A DNA stretch of 42,366 nt from Vibrio maritimus (GTDB lineage Bacteria; Pseudomonadota; Gammaproteobacteria; Enterobacterales; Vibrionaceae), in NCBI GenBank assembly GCA_003263775.1, contig JYJJ01000013.1, positions 1 through 42,366 of the forward strand, read 5' to 3'. Under the pieces are notes generated by a model, which saw nothing but the letters and a program-made list of their open reading frames with translations, made no database searches and was not told the DNA's origin. Below, one piece after another: positions 1 to 8,583 of the stretch; the first letter of the stretch is position 1; each line of letters starts with the position of its first letter. The translations under genes were made by a program, and so were the position numbers.

Positions 1-311
1 AACAAATACGCAAACATCACCCAAACCAACACCGCCGACAACAACGTCCCCATCACCGACAAGTGATAACTAAAGTAATAAACCGCAATCAAATAAGCCG
101 CATAAGGCATGAGCGAATAAAGCCCAAACAGCGCGGTCATACGGAGCGCCTCCATATTACGCTCGGTTGCGACGATGTAATGGGCGATCAAAGCAAAACT
201 TGGAAACAGTGGTACTAGCCCAGCAATAAAGAAGTTCTTACTTTTAGATAGAATAGCAATCAGCATGACAGCCGCTGCGCCAATCAAACATTTAAGGAAT
301 AGAGCTACCAT
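1..311 (-). CDS. glpM: GlpM-like inner-membrane protein (partial, C-terminus off the left edge)
   Basis: The gene starts at the ATG at 311 and is open to the window edge, giving 103 visible codons. The protein is very hydrophobic, begins MVALFLKCLIGAAAV, and has the pattern of three to four short membrane helices typical of the small GlpM family, whose members are about 110 residues, so only a few residues should be missing. A stretch reading AGLVPLFPSFALIAHYIV strongly resembles the family. Family members sit in the inner membrane; a link to alginate/glycerol metabolism was proposed in Pseudomonas but the biochemical role is unknown. It lies 8 bases downstream of the unrecognised gene at 320-675 on the same strand, so the two are probably co-transcribed. 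Confidence 0.75.
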   Translation of the reverse strand, partial: MVALFLKCLIGAAAVMLIAILSKSKNFFIAGLVPLFPSFALIAHYIVATERNMEALRMTALFGLYSLMPYAAYLIAVYYFSYHLSVMGTLLSAVLVWVMFAYL

Positions 312-319
312 TTTTGGGT

Positions 320-675
320 TTACGCTAAGTTAAACAGCAGTTCATCATCCGTCATATACTTATGCTTGCTGCCCAAATTGCGTACATGCATAAACATAAA
401 ACTTGGAAACGCTGGGGCAAGTAGGTTGTTGGGCTCCCACATTTCGCCACCAACGAATACGTATCGACCTTGCTTTTCATCATTGTGATGTGGGTTGTTG
501 ATCTCCGTAGAGAGTTCAGCGCGAACACCTTCAATCACACAGACGACTTGTCCTTTGGCAACACCCACGACGCGTGTGACTAAGTTGCTTTCATGCCGCA
601 TTTCCACGCTTGGCGTGTAGCCCATTCAAATCCGAGCTTACGGACCCCTTTATGAACATTGACGATAAGATTCAT
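320..675 (-). CDS. Unrecognised small protein, frameshifted
   Basis: Two overlapping minus-strand frames join into one protein of about 118 residues if one G is restored near 612-617 (GGG to GGGG), giving ...KLGFEW-GYTPSVEMRHESN.... The C-terminal frame alone starts directly after an in-frame TGA, which supports a lost base rather than a separate gene. I do not recognise the family. The protein looks soluble, has no membrane segment or signal peptide, and contains a patch ending VGGEMWEP followed by a hydrophobic stretch. An upstream ATG at 777 would add 34 residues, but it abuts the terminator at 780-808, so the ATG at 675 is preferred. It is 8 bases ahead of the glpM-like gene. Start and function are uncertain. 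Confidence 0.5.
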
Positions 676-779
676 GCTGACTCTGTAATGGTTAAGTATT
701 TTGTCACAGAGTAATTTGAATGGTTGGGGGAGACGAGTGAAGGCTGTGAGGCGATTCTTATTGGATGGTAAAGTCATTA

Positions 780-808
780 AAAAAGCCTCCTAAATTAGGA
801 GGCTTTTT
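780..808. terminator. Rho-independent terminator, usable on both strands
   Basis: The stem GCCTCCTAA (785-793) pairs with TTAGGAGGC (795-803) and is flanked by A5 on the left and T5 on the right, so it can stop transcription from either side. In practice it ends the leftward fdhD transcript 24 bases after the fdhD stop. It also argues that the next leftward gene needs its own promoter. Confidence 0.85.
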
Positions 809-831
809 GGTTAAATTGATTAGCACCAAGC

Positions 832-1719
832 TTAGCTGTTGCCTTTCACATCAAAATCAACTTTTTCACCGCCAGTAAACACTTGGAAGCGCAAGCCCTT
901 AGCGCGTGCGATAGTAGTGATTCCAAACTGTTTGGCGAGATCCAATCCCATTTGAGTCACACCAGAGCGAGACAGCAGCACTGGGATACCCATTTGTGCC
1001 ACTTTGATTACCATTTCTGAGGTTAATCGACCCGTAGTGTAGAAGATTTTGTCGTCGCCCGTTTCTTCATTGATCCACATTTCACCAGCGAGAGTGTCGA
1101 CTGCGTTGTGGCGGCCTACATCTTCAACAAACGATAATACCTGGTCACCTTTACAAATTGCGCAGCCATGAACCGCTCCGGCTTTTTTGTAAGTGTCGTT
1201 GTAATGTGTCAGGGCTTCGAGCGTCGCATAAATCTGAGACTGCTTGAGGGGCGTTTGTGGTACTTGATAGCCTTCAAGTTGCTTCATAACGTTGCCATAC
1301 ATGGTGCCTTGGCCACAGCCTGAGGTAACGGTTTTCTTCTTCAAGGCTTCTTCAAGAAAGTCCGTATTTTCTTTGGTGATCACGGCCGCTGAATGGGTTT
1401 CCCAGTCGATAATTAATGACTCAATGGCTGCCGGGTCAGTTAGAAAACCTTGGTTTTTTAAGTAGCCCAATACCAGAGAGTCAGGCCTTGAGCCGAGTGT
1501 CATCAAGGTCACGATCTCTTTCCAGTTCAGCATGACAGTAAGAGGGCGTTCACAAGCGATCTGCTTGGTTAGCTTTTCACCATATTCGTCGTACACGTCG
1601 ACTTCGATAGTTTGAACGGGATTTTCGCTTGTTCTAATAATGTTGGGTTTAACCACGCGTTTATCCTTTTGGTCTGGCAGTAGCACTTGGCTATTGGTTG
1701 ATATTTGCTTAGTTTTCAC
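832..1719 (-). CDS. fdhD: FdhD, sulfurtransferase for formate dehydrogenase maturation
   Basis: The 295-residue protein matches the FdhD family, which moves sulfur from a cysteine desulfurase (IscS in E. coli) to the molybdenum bis-MGD cofactor so that formate dehydrogenase becomes active. Recognisable parts are the active-site loop VTSGCGQGTMYG near residue 130, the conserved HGCAICKGDQVLSFVEDVGRHNAVD segment (in pieces, residues 183-208), and the C-terminal GRLTSEMVIKVAQMGIPVL region. FdhD proteins usually carry a C-x2-C pair in the loop; here only one cysteine is present. The gene is divergent from DUF3305 with a 70-base shared promoter region and lies beside its probable client fdhA. The ATG at 1719 fits the family start only loosely because the N-terminal 40 residues are poorly conserved. 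Confidence 0.93.
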   Translation of the reverse strand: MKTKQISTNSQVLLPDQKDKRVVKPNIIRTSENPVQTIEVDVYDEYGEKLTKQIACERPLTVMLNWKEIVTLMTLGSRPDSLVLGYLKNQGFLTDPAAIESLIIDWETHSAAVITKENTDFLEEALKKKTVTSGCGQGTMYGNVMKQLEGYQVPQTPLKQSQIYATLEALTHYNDTYKKAGAVHGCAICKGDQVLSFVEDVGRHNAVDTLAGEMWINEETGDDKIFYTTGRLTSEMVIKVAQMGIPVLLSRSGVTQMGLDLAKQFGITTIARAKGLRFQVFTGGEKVDFDVKGNS

Positions 1720-1789
1720 TAATGCTTAAACGATTATTACCAATAAAGTTTTGGCGCGCAAATAACTTACGCTAATTTAGGGATATGAA

Positions 1790-2281
1790 ATGCAGTCAGA
1801 AACTCCTGAATCCATTCCTAACCAATCTTCTACTTTTGATGCTCAGCTTATTGAAAAAAACGAGCATCAATGGCCGATACAAATCGACTTGTCTATTGTT
1901 GAAAAGCAAGTAGGACGCTGGACAAGTACCCAGCGCGAGCTTGAAGGTTTTCAATTAGAAGTCACGGATAACAGCAAACCTCATGCCATCTTAGAGCTCT
2001 ATCGAGATGAGCGTACCGACTACCGGTTTAACCTTAGCTCCCAGAATCCAATGCTATTCGTTGTGCTGGATAGTCACGATGAACTTAGTCTTAAGCCGAT
2101 TGTGGTGACAGCGTCACAGGCTGTGGCTGGTTCATTTATGGACGGTGACTACTTAGTGCTATCTAAGCCCATTCCATTGCCAATTCAGGCGTGGATGGAA
2201 GCGTTCATCGGTCGGCATGGTGAATTGCTCGAAGTAAGACGAAAAAAACGCAAAGGAGCGGGGCGTTCAAGTGGCAAATAG
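1790..2281 (+). CDS. DUF3305 protein of the formate dehydrogenase locus
   Basis: This 163-residue soluble protein fits the DUF3305 family, which is found almost only beside formate dehydrogenase genes together with DUF3306. Visible family features are the VEKQVGRWTSTQRELEGF stretch near residues 38-55 and the later PIVVTASQAVAGSFMDGD segment followed by P-x-P. The C-terminus is strongly basic (RRKKRKGAGR). It overlaps DUF3306 by 11 bases, which suggests translational coupling. The biochemical role is unknown; a role in assembly or quality control of the Fdh complex is an inference from its neighbours. Confidence 0.8.
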   Translation: MQSETPESIPNQSSTFDAQLIEKNEHQWPIQIDLSIVEKQVGRWTSTQRELEGFQLEVTDNSKPHAILELYRDERTDYRFNLSSQNPMLFVVLDSHDELSLKPIVVTASQAVAGSFMDGDYLVLSKPIPLPIQAWMEAFIGRHGELLEVRRKKRKGAGRSSGK

Positions 2282-2880
2282 CTTTCTATCACGCTGGTCT
2301 CAGCGGAAATTAGAGGAGCAGTCTGAACAACAGGCTGAGCCTGAAGTACCAGCTGTTGAAGATGAACAAATAGAGGTCTCTGCTACTGAAGACGACGTTG
2401 TACTGAATGCACCTACTGACTCATTAGAAGCTGAGTCTGAGGCTAAGGCAGAGACAGAAACCACCGTCGATACAAAAGAAGACGAGCTCTCTATATCGCA
2501 ATTACTTGCTAATACTGAAGTGGATAAGGCGGTTAAAAAAGCCGCGCTTAGAAAGCTCTTTATGCAGCCAGAGTTCAATGTTGTCGATGGTTTAAATGAT
2601 TATGATCATGATTACTCAGCCGTTAAACCTCTCGCTACAGAGGTAGCGGAGACGCTTAGGGGTGGTGAAAGATATTGATGAGAAGTTGGAAACTGGAGAA
2701 GAGTCCCAGGAACCAACGGCACTGGCATCGAGTGATACCGAGCATAGCACCAAAGGTATTGAGTCCGACGCTAGTGAGTCTGCTGCGAGCGCGTCCGTGG
2801 AAAGCTCTCGGACAGAGCACCAAACCAAATCGGAAGACGAAACTACTTCTGAGATAAAACCTGACACAAAGCCTACCTAA
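2271..2880 (+). CDS. DUF3306 protein, frameshifted
   Basis: The first frame (2271-2678) encodes the typical DUF3306 N-terminus, MANSFLSRWSQRKLEE, an acidic low-complexity middle, and the conserved block ALRKLFMQPEFNVVDGLNDY. At about 2656-2660 the frame shifts; removing one G from GGGG restores a path into the downstream frame, giving about 202 residues ending in an acidic, Ser/Thr-rich tail. Codon use and composition are the same on both sides of the break, which supports an indel error. DUF3306 proteins accompany DUF3305 and formate dehydrogenases; no activity is known. The tail looks disordered. Confidence 0.75.
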
Positions 2881-2891
2881 CAAGCTGATAT

Positions 2892-2970
2892 TGAGACAAA
2901 ATTTACCACATAGAAAGTAGGTACATTTTGTCTCATTTTAGTTTCTCAATGAATGAGACAAAATGTCTCA
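2892..2970. promoter_or_regulatory. Three TGAGACAAAAT motifs: candidate enhancer of the fdh operon
   Basis: Three copies of one motif lie here: TGAGACAAAAT at 2892-2902, its complement ACATTTTGTCTCA at 2923-2935, and the dyad TGAGACAAAATGTCTCA at 2954-2970. The second and third form a perfect 14-base inverted repeat (CATTTTGTCTCATT at 2924-2937, AATGAGACAAAATG at 2952-2965). They sit about 80-160 bases upstream of the sigma-54 promoter at 3050-3066, the usual distance for a bacterial enhancer-binding protein. I do not recognise the motif as the site of a named regulator. Confidence 0.6.
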
Positions 2971-3049
2971 CGCGACAAATAGCCTCAAAGATCTGAGGGA
3001 AAAGAGAGGTAATATACTAATAAATAGGATGTTTTTATCGTATTTATAG

Positions 3050-3066
3050 TTGGAACAGTAATTGCA
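3050..3066 (+). promoter_or_regulatory. Sigma-54 promoter of the formate dehydrogenase operon
   Basis: TTGGAACAGTAATTGCA has the GG (3052-3053) and GC (3064-3065) doublets with exact -24/-12 spacing and agrees well with the RpoN consensus TGGCACG-N4-TTGCW. Transcription should start near 3077, about 58 bases before the polyferredoxin start codon. Sigma-54 promoters need an activator bound upstream, consistent with the repeat cluster at 2892-2970. Confidence 0.75.
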
Positions 3067-3134
3067 ACCCAGTGTAATTGGTTCATATAAAACCAAAAAA
3101 CGGAGCGCAAAGACTCCAACACTGGAAACAAGCG

Positions 3135-4796
3135 ATGATAAAACAACTATTACAACAAGCGACATCTAAAAACGGACGCGCGCGAAGCTTTGCTTTTGAA
3201 AACACCGTTGAGTTATCAAACTTAATACCACCAACGGTGAGTTACGAAAGCCACGGTGACACGTTAATCGTTGGGCCTACGGCGATTATTACCAGCACCG
3301 CAGAGCAGTTGACGACGATGCATTCGGTCACACTACTGTCGACTGACGGTGAGCCTTCTGAGCATAGTAACCTCTACTATGCTGATAGCATCGAAATCAC
3401 AGGATTCTTAGGTACTTTTAGTGTTCACATCCAAAATAAACACACGCACAGCAATTTAGCGGAAGTGTCTATCGGTCGAGACTGTTTCGACATTGTTTTG
3501 GATCACTCTCTTAACGGCTGTATGTCTGAAGAAGTGCCTGTACCTGGTTACTACCCAGTTGGTCGTGGTTACCCAACCCTGGCCGATGCACTGGAAGAAA
3601 TTCCGGGCTTAATGGGGACGTTCGACAAACCAAAGTATTTTCGACTCGATACCGATTTGTGTGCCCACAGCTCACGAGGTGTAAAGGGTTGTGAGCGCTG
3701 TGTAGACGCTTGTCCTGCTGGAGCGCTAAGTAGTCAAGGCAATGACAAAATCGGTCATAAGATCGAAATCAACCCTTACCTTTGCCAAGGTGTCGGTACT
3801 TGCGCTACAGCATGTCCTACAGAAGCGATTCATTACGCACTTCCTACACCACAAGAAACCCAAAAGTTCATTGAGCGTACGCTGGCAAATTATCATCAGC
3901 AGGGCGGTGAGAATGCCATTGTTCTTATCTGTAGCTCACGTCATGAAAGCTATAACGTTATGGCGCTGAAGGTATTGCCAGACAATGTGATTCCAGTGGT
4001 GGTCGAAGAGCTACCATCGGTCGGGATTGATACTTGGTTCTCTGCGTTGGCTAATGGCGCGACTCAAGTCATGTTCGCAGCAAGTCGTCATATGCCAGAA
4101 ACCATTCAAACGGTACTTAATCGTGAAGTAGGCATGGCGCAGCAGCTTCTTGAAAACCTAGGCTTAGCACGTGAGACCATCGATATCTTGTACCTTGAGT
4201 CATTGCGCGAAGGTATGCCGACATTAGTTGAGCTCGACCTTGAGCTTCGTATTGGTGATGTTGAGGGCAACAAACGTCAAAGATTGTTCCACTCTTTGGA
4301 TGTGCTGTCCGCTAAGCAAGGCGTGACCGACACCATTCAGCCACTTCCAACTACAGCGCCTTATGGCACGGTTCAATGTGATACGGACAAATGCACATTG
4401 TGTATGGGCTGTGTAGCGGTTTGCCCTACTAAAGCGCTTTACAACAAAGGTGATAGACCTGCACTAGATTTTGTTGAGCAAGATTGTGTTCAGTGCGGAA
4501 TGTGTGAAAAAGCGTGTCCAGAATCTGCGTTATCGCTGACTCAACAAATTAATTGGGATAAAGAAGCACGCACTAAAGTCGTCGCGCTTCATGAAGAGAA
4601 AGCGGCGGAATGTTTAAGCTGTGGTAAGCCATTTGCACCGCAATCTATGATTACTATGCTACAAGATAAGTTACGTGGTCACTCTCACTTCGACAATGAA
4701 GCGGCACTGCGCCGTATTGCGATGTGTGAAGATTGTCGAGTCGTGGACATGTTTGAAAACATGGCAGAAAACCCAGAACAACAACTTAAATACTAG
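3135..4796 (+). CDS. Polyferredoxin-type 4Fe-4S protein of the Fdh operon
   Basis: From the ATG at 3135 the protein has 553 residues and four ferredoxin-type cysteine clusters: CERCVDACPAGAL and CQGVGTCATACPTEAI in the first half, and CTLCMGCVAVCPTKAL and CVQCGMCEKACPESAL in the second half. A C-terminal CLSCGKPF...CEDC resembles a metal-binding knuckle. It has no signal peptide, so it is probably cytoplasmic. Orthologues stand at this place in Vibrio and Shewanella fdh operons; an electron-transfer role around formate dehydrogenase is likely, but the partner is not known. A TTG at 3078 would lengthen it by 19 residues; it coincides with the predicted transcription start, so the ATG at 3135, preceded by GGAAA, is preferred. 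The TorD-like gene follows after 6 bases. Confidence 0.85.
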   Translation: MIKQLLQQATSKNGRARSFAFENTVELSNLIPPTVSYESHGDTLIVGPTAIITSTAEQLTTMHSVTLLSTDGEPSEHSNLYYADSIEITGFLGTFSVHIQNKHTHSNLAEVSIGRDCFDIVLDHSLNGCMSEEVPVPGYYPVGRGYPTLADALEEIPGLMGTFDKPKYFRLDTDLCAHSSRGVKGCERCVDACPAGALSSQGNDKIGHKIEINPYLCQGVGTCATACPTEAIHYALPTPQETQKFIERTLANYHQQGGENAIVLICSSRHESYNVMALKVLPDNVIPVVVEELPSVGIDTWFSALANGATQVMFAASRHMPETIQTVLNREVGMAQQLLENLGLARETIDILYLESLREGMPTLVELDLELRIGDVEGNKRQRLFHSLDVLSAKQGVTDTIQPLPTTAPYGTVQCDTDKCTLCMGCVAVCPTKALYNKGDRPALDFVEQDCVQCGMCEKACPESALSLTQQINWDKEARTKVVALHEEKAAECLSCGKPFAPQSMITMLQDKLRGHSHFDNEAALRRIAMCEDCRVVDMFENMAENPEQQLKY

Positions 4797-4802
4797 GAAA
4801 GT

Positions 4803-5432
4803 ATGTCAATGGATAACGATAACAATCAGCTAAGAAGTGACATCTACCTACTCATTTCAACGCTATGCCGCGGAGCGCCTGAGCGTGAGTTACTTGATTT
4901 TCTATCAACGTTAGAGATCGAGTCGGGCATCAATCAAATGACCAGTGCATGGCAAGGGGTAGCGGAAGCCGCAAAAGTCGCTGAAGTCAGTGCGCTTGAA
5001 GACGAGTATCAAGATTTGTTCATTGGTGTCGGCAAAGGCGAGGTGATTCCTTTTGCTTCTTGGCATCTTACGGGCTCTCTGATGGATAAGCCGCTGGCGG
5101 CACTTCGACAGGATCTTAGTCATTTAGGCCTAGAGCGTGAAGAATCTGTCAAAGAGCCAGAAGATCATATTTCAGCCGTGTGCGAAGTGTTAGCACACTT
5201 GATTGACCAACAGAAAGAGCAAGAAGCGAAAGCCTTCTTTAACCATCATCTTTCCCCTTGGTACACAGATTTGTGCCGTCAGATTGAAACTGCACCAAGT
5301 GGTCAGTTTTATCCATCTGTTGCGGTACTGATGCAAGCATTTTTCGATGTAGAGCAGGTGAGCTATGCGCAAAACCCGGGCACTACGCAGACGAAAATGA
5401 AGATAGACGTAAAAAATATAACCACTAAGTAA
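4803..5432 (+). CDS. TorD-family chaperone for the formate dehydrogenase
   Basis: This 209-residue, helix-rich cytoplasmic protein fits the TorD/DmsD/NarJ chaperone family: an N-terminal RSDIYLLISTLCRGAPERELL helix pair, the central EDEYQDLFIGVGKGEVIPFASWHLTG core (in pieces, residues 62-87), and the EPEDHISAVCEVLAHL motif near residue 122, where E-P-x-D-H is the family hallmark. Such chaperones bind a twin-arginine signal and hold the molybdoenzyme until its cofactor is inserted. The client is probably FdhA, encoded two genes downstream. The ATG at 4803 follows an AGGAAAG ribosome site by a suitable gap. Confidence 0.88.
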   Translation: MSMDNDNNQLRSDIYLLISTLCRGAPERELLDFLSTLEIESGINQMTSAWQGVAEAAKVAEVSALEDEYQDLFIGVGKGEVIPFASWHLTGSLMDKPLAALRQDLSHLGLEREESVKEPEDHISAVCEVLAHLIDQQKEQEAKAFFNHHLSPWYTDLCRQIETAPSGQFYPSVAVLMQAFFDVEQVSYAQNPGTTQTKMKIDVKNITTK

Positions 5433-5489
5433 TGTCAGCTAACGAGAGATGCCATCACAAAGGATAGGTATCCACTCAGGGAGCAAACT

Positions 5490-5708
5490 ATGAGTAAACA
5501 AACCAAACGTGACGATAAAAGTGAATTTAACGAAAATCGTCGAAACCTACTAAAAGGCCTGACTACTGCGGCTGTCGCCGGCGCTGTAATTTCAGGTACT
5601 GCACATGCCACGACTAATACTGAGTTAGTTGAAGCCAAACCCGATAACGAGAAGAAAACCGGTTATCGTGAAACGCAGCACGTTAAAGATTATTACGACA
5701 CACTGTAG
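5490..5708 (+). CDS. fdhX: Small twin-arginine protein of the formate dehydrogenase locus
   Basis: The 72-residue protein has a Tat-type N-terminus with RRNLLKG, a hydrophobic stretch (residues 23-38, TTAAVAGAVISGTAHA) and a short charged tail. It matches the small formate dehydrogenase region Tat-target family found directly upstream of fdhA in Vibrio, Shewanella and related bacteria. A GGGAG ribosome site lies 8 bases ahead of the ATG. It is probably exported with, or helps export, the Fdh complex; its exact role is unknown. fdhA starts 10 bases after its stop. Confidence 0.85.
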   Translation: MSKQTKRDDKSEFNENRRNLLKGLTTAAVAGAVISGTAHATTNTELVEAKPDNEKKTGYRETQHVKDYYDTL

Positions 5709-5717
5709 GAGCAAAGC

Positions 5718-8572
5718 ATGAAATTAACGAAACGCTCCGACAATGTGAGCAAAAATGAAAACAAGCTAGGCCTTAGCGCCGTGCATTTATGCGTAACTCA
5801 TCCATCGCTGCTGGTGGTTTGGCTGCGGGTGCCTATACGTTCGCACCAGGTATGATCAGAAAAGCACAGGCTGAATCGGTTCCTGCTGATGCAAAAACGG
5901 AAGTTAAGCGCACCATCTGTTCTCACTGTTCAGTGGGCTGTGGCGTTTATGCTGAAGTACAAAATGGTGTGTGGACTGGCCAAGAGCCAGCGTTTGACCA
6001 CCCATTTAATGCTGGTGGTCACTGTGCGAAAGGCGCAGCCTTGCGTGAGCATGGTCATGGTGAACGTCGTCTTAAGTACCCAATGAAACTCGAAGGCGGT
6101 AAGTGGAAGAAGCTTAGCTGGGAAGATGCGATTGAAGAGATTGGTAACAAGGTTTTAGAGATCCGCAAAGAATCAGGTCCAGATTCTGTGTACTGGCTGG
6201 GTAGTGCGAAGCACAGCAACGAACAAGCGTATATGTTCCGTAAAATGGCATCGCTTTGGGGTACTAACAACGTTGACCACCAAGCGCGTATTTGTCACTC
6301 GACCACAGTATCCGGTGTTGCTAACACTTGGGGTTACGGCGCGATGACTAACTCGTTCAATGACATGCACAACTGTAAGTCGATGCTCTTCATTGGTTCA
6401 AACCCGGCGGAAGCACACCCTGTTGCTATGCAGCACATCCTGATCGCAAAAGAAAAAAACCGCTGTCAGATCGTTGTAGCCGATCCTCGTCGTACTCGCA
6501 CCGCTGCAAAAGCCAACCACTATTGCTCGCTGCGCCCTGGTACCGATGTGGCGTTTATCTGGGGTTTGTTGTGGCATATCTTCGCAAACAAATGGGAAGA
6601 TCAAGAGTTCATCCGCCAACGTGTTTACGGTATGGATGAGATCCGTGCTGAAGTGGCGAAATGGAATCCAGAAGAAGTGGAGCGCGTCACTGGCGTTAGC
6701 GAAGCAGATGTTTACAAAGCGGCGAAAATCCTTTCTGAAAACCGTCCTGGCAGTATCATTTGGTGTATGGGTGGTACTCAGCACACCACTGGTAACAACA
6801 ATACACGTGCTTACTGCGTACTCGAGCTTGCTCTGGGCAATATAGGTAAGTCTGGCGGTGGTGCTAACATCTTCCGTGGTCACGACAACGTTCAAGGTGC
6901 AACAGACCTAGGCGTTTTATCACATACTCTACCTGGTTACTATGGTCTTGCGGAAGGCTCATGGAAACACTGGGCAAAAGTGTGGGATCTTGATTACGAG
7001 TGGGTGAAAGCTCGTTTTGACCAAAATGAATATCGTGGCAAAAAACCAATGAACAATATGGGCATTCCAGTGTCTCGTTGGATTGATGGTGTTCTTGAGA
7101 ACAAAGACAACATCGAGCAGAACGATAACATTCGTGCCATGTTCTACTGGGGTCACGCAGTTAACTCGCAAACGCGTGGCGTAGAGATGCAAAAAGCCAT
7201 GCAGAAGCTGGATATGATGGTGATCGTTGACCCGTATCCAACACATGCTGCGGTAATGAACAACCGTACTGATGGCGTCTATTTGCTTCCGGCTACAACG
7301 CAATTCGAAACCTACGGCTCTGTTACGGCATCGAACCGTTCGCTTCAATGGCGTGACAAGGTAGTTGAGCCTCTGTTCGACTCTAAACCTGACCACGAAA
7401 TCATGTACCTTCTAACTAAGAAGTTAGGTTTCGAGAAAGAGCTGTTCAAAAATGTTGCGGTTGAAAACAATCAACCAAATATCGAAGACATTACACGTGA
7501 GTTTAACAAAGGCATGTGGACGATTGGTTACACAGGCCAAAGTCCAGAGCGTATTAAAGCGCACCAACAAAACTGGCATACGTTCCACAAGACTTCACTA
7601 GTAGCTGAAGGTGGCCCAATCAATGGTGAAACCTACGGTCTACCTTGGCCATGTTGGGGCACACCAGAAATGAAGCACCCTGGTACTCACATTCTTTATG
7701 ATACATCGAAAGCAGTCGCTGACGGTGGTGGTAACTTCCGTGCTCGTTTCGGTGTTGAGTTCGAAGGCAATAGTCTGCTTGCTGAAGATAGCTATTCCTT
7801 GGGTTGTGAACTAGAAGATGGCTATCCAGAGTTTACCGATAAACTCATCAAGCAATTGGGTTGGTGGGATGACTTAACTGCGGAAGAAAAAGCAGCTGCA
7901 GAAGGTAAAAACTGGAAGACGGACTTATCTGGTGGTATTCAGCGCGTAGCCATTAAGCATGGCTGTATGCCGTTTGGTAATGCCAAAGCGCGTGCCATTG
8001 TATGGACATTCCCAGACCGAGTGCCTTTGCACCGTGAGCCACTTTACACGCCGAGACGTGATCTAGTCGCAGATTACCCAACATGGGATGATAAAGAGTC
8101 GATTTACCGTCTTCCTACCATGTACAAATCCATTCAAGACAAAGACGTTTCTGGCGAATATCCAATCGTTCTAACGTCAGGCCGATTGGTTGAGTACGAA
8201 GGTGGTGGTGAAGAAACGCGTTCTAACCCATGGCTAGCTGAACTTCAACGTGAAATGTTTGTTGAGGTGAACCCGAAAGATGCGAATGACATTGGCTTCA
8301 AAGACGGTGACATGGTTTGGGTTGAAGGTGCAGAGAAAGGCCGTATTAAGGTGAAAGCAATGGTGACACCTCGTGTGAAACCGGGTCTGGCGTTCATTCC
8401 ATTCCACTTTGGCGGTAAGTTCCAAGGTGAAGACCTCACCAATAAGTATCCAGAGGGTACCGTGCCTTACGTCATCGGTGAAGCGGCTAACACGGCAACC
8501 ACCTATGGTTATGACCCAGTGACTCAAATGCAGGAAACCAAAGTCACTCTCTGTAACATTAAGAAAGCGTAA
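5718..8572 (+). CDS. fdhA: Formate dehydrogenase catalytic (molybdopterin) subunit, frameshifted in the Tat signal
   Basis: The intended 951-residue protein starts at the ATG at 5718 with a Tat signal, but one C is missing near 5777-5780 in what should read LSRRAFMRNSS. Everything from 5789 on is intact. The mature part has the 4Fe-4S site CSHCSVGCG...GHCAKG, the molybdenum ligand in ARICHSTTV (cysteine, so not a selenoenzyme), and the C-terminal MGD-binding domain with LTSGRLVEYEGGGEETRSNP (residues about 815-834). It oxidises formate to CO2 in the periplasm and passes electrons through FdhB to FdhC and quinone. Without the lost base the Tat signal would not be translated with the enzyme, so this break deserves checking first. 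Confidence 0.93.
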
Positions 8573-8583
8573 GGAGTCACCCA

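Noticed and set aside
2300..2867. Ser-rich antisense frames opposite DUF3306
   Set aside because: Poly-Ser/Ala/Val composition is the mirror of the acidic low-complexity DUF3306 tail; no start context or homologue is evident.
6398..6895. Antisense open frame of 165 codons across fdhA
   Set aside because: It lies wholly opposite a strongly conserved catalytic gene, has no ribosome site or family resemblance, and is a by-product of codon use.
5718..8572. Selenocysteine formate dehydrogenase
   Set aside because: The molybdenum ligand position (ARICHSTTV) is encoded by a cysteine codon, not by TGA, so no SECIS element is expected.
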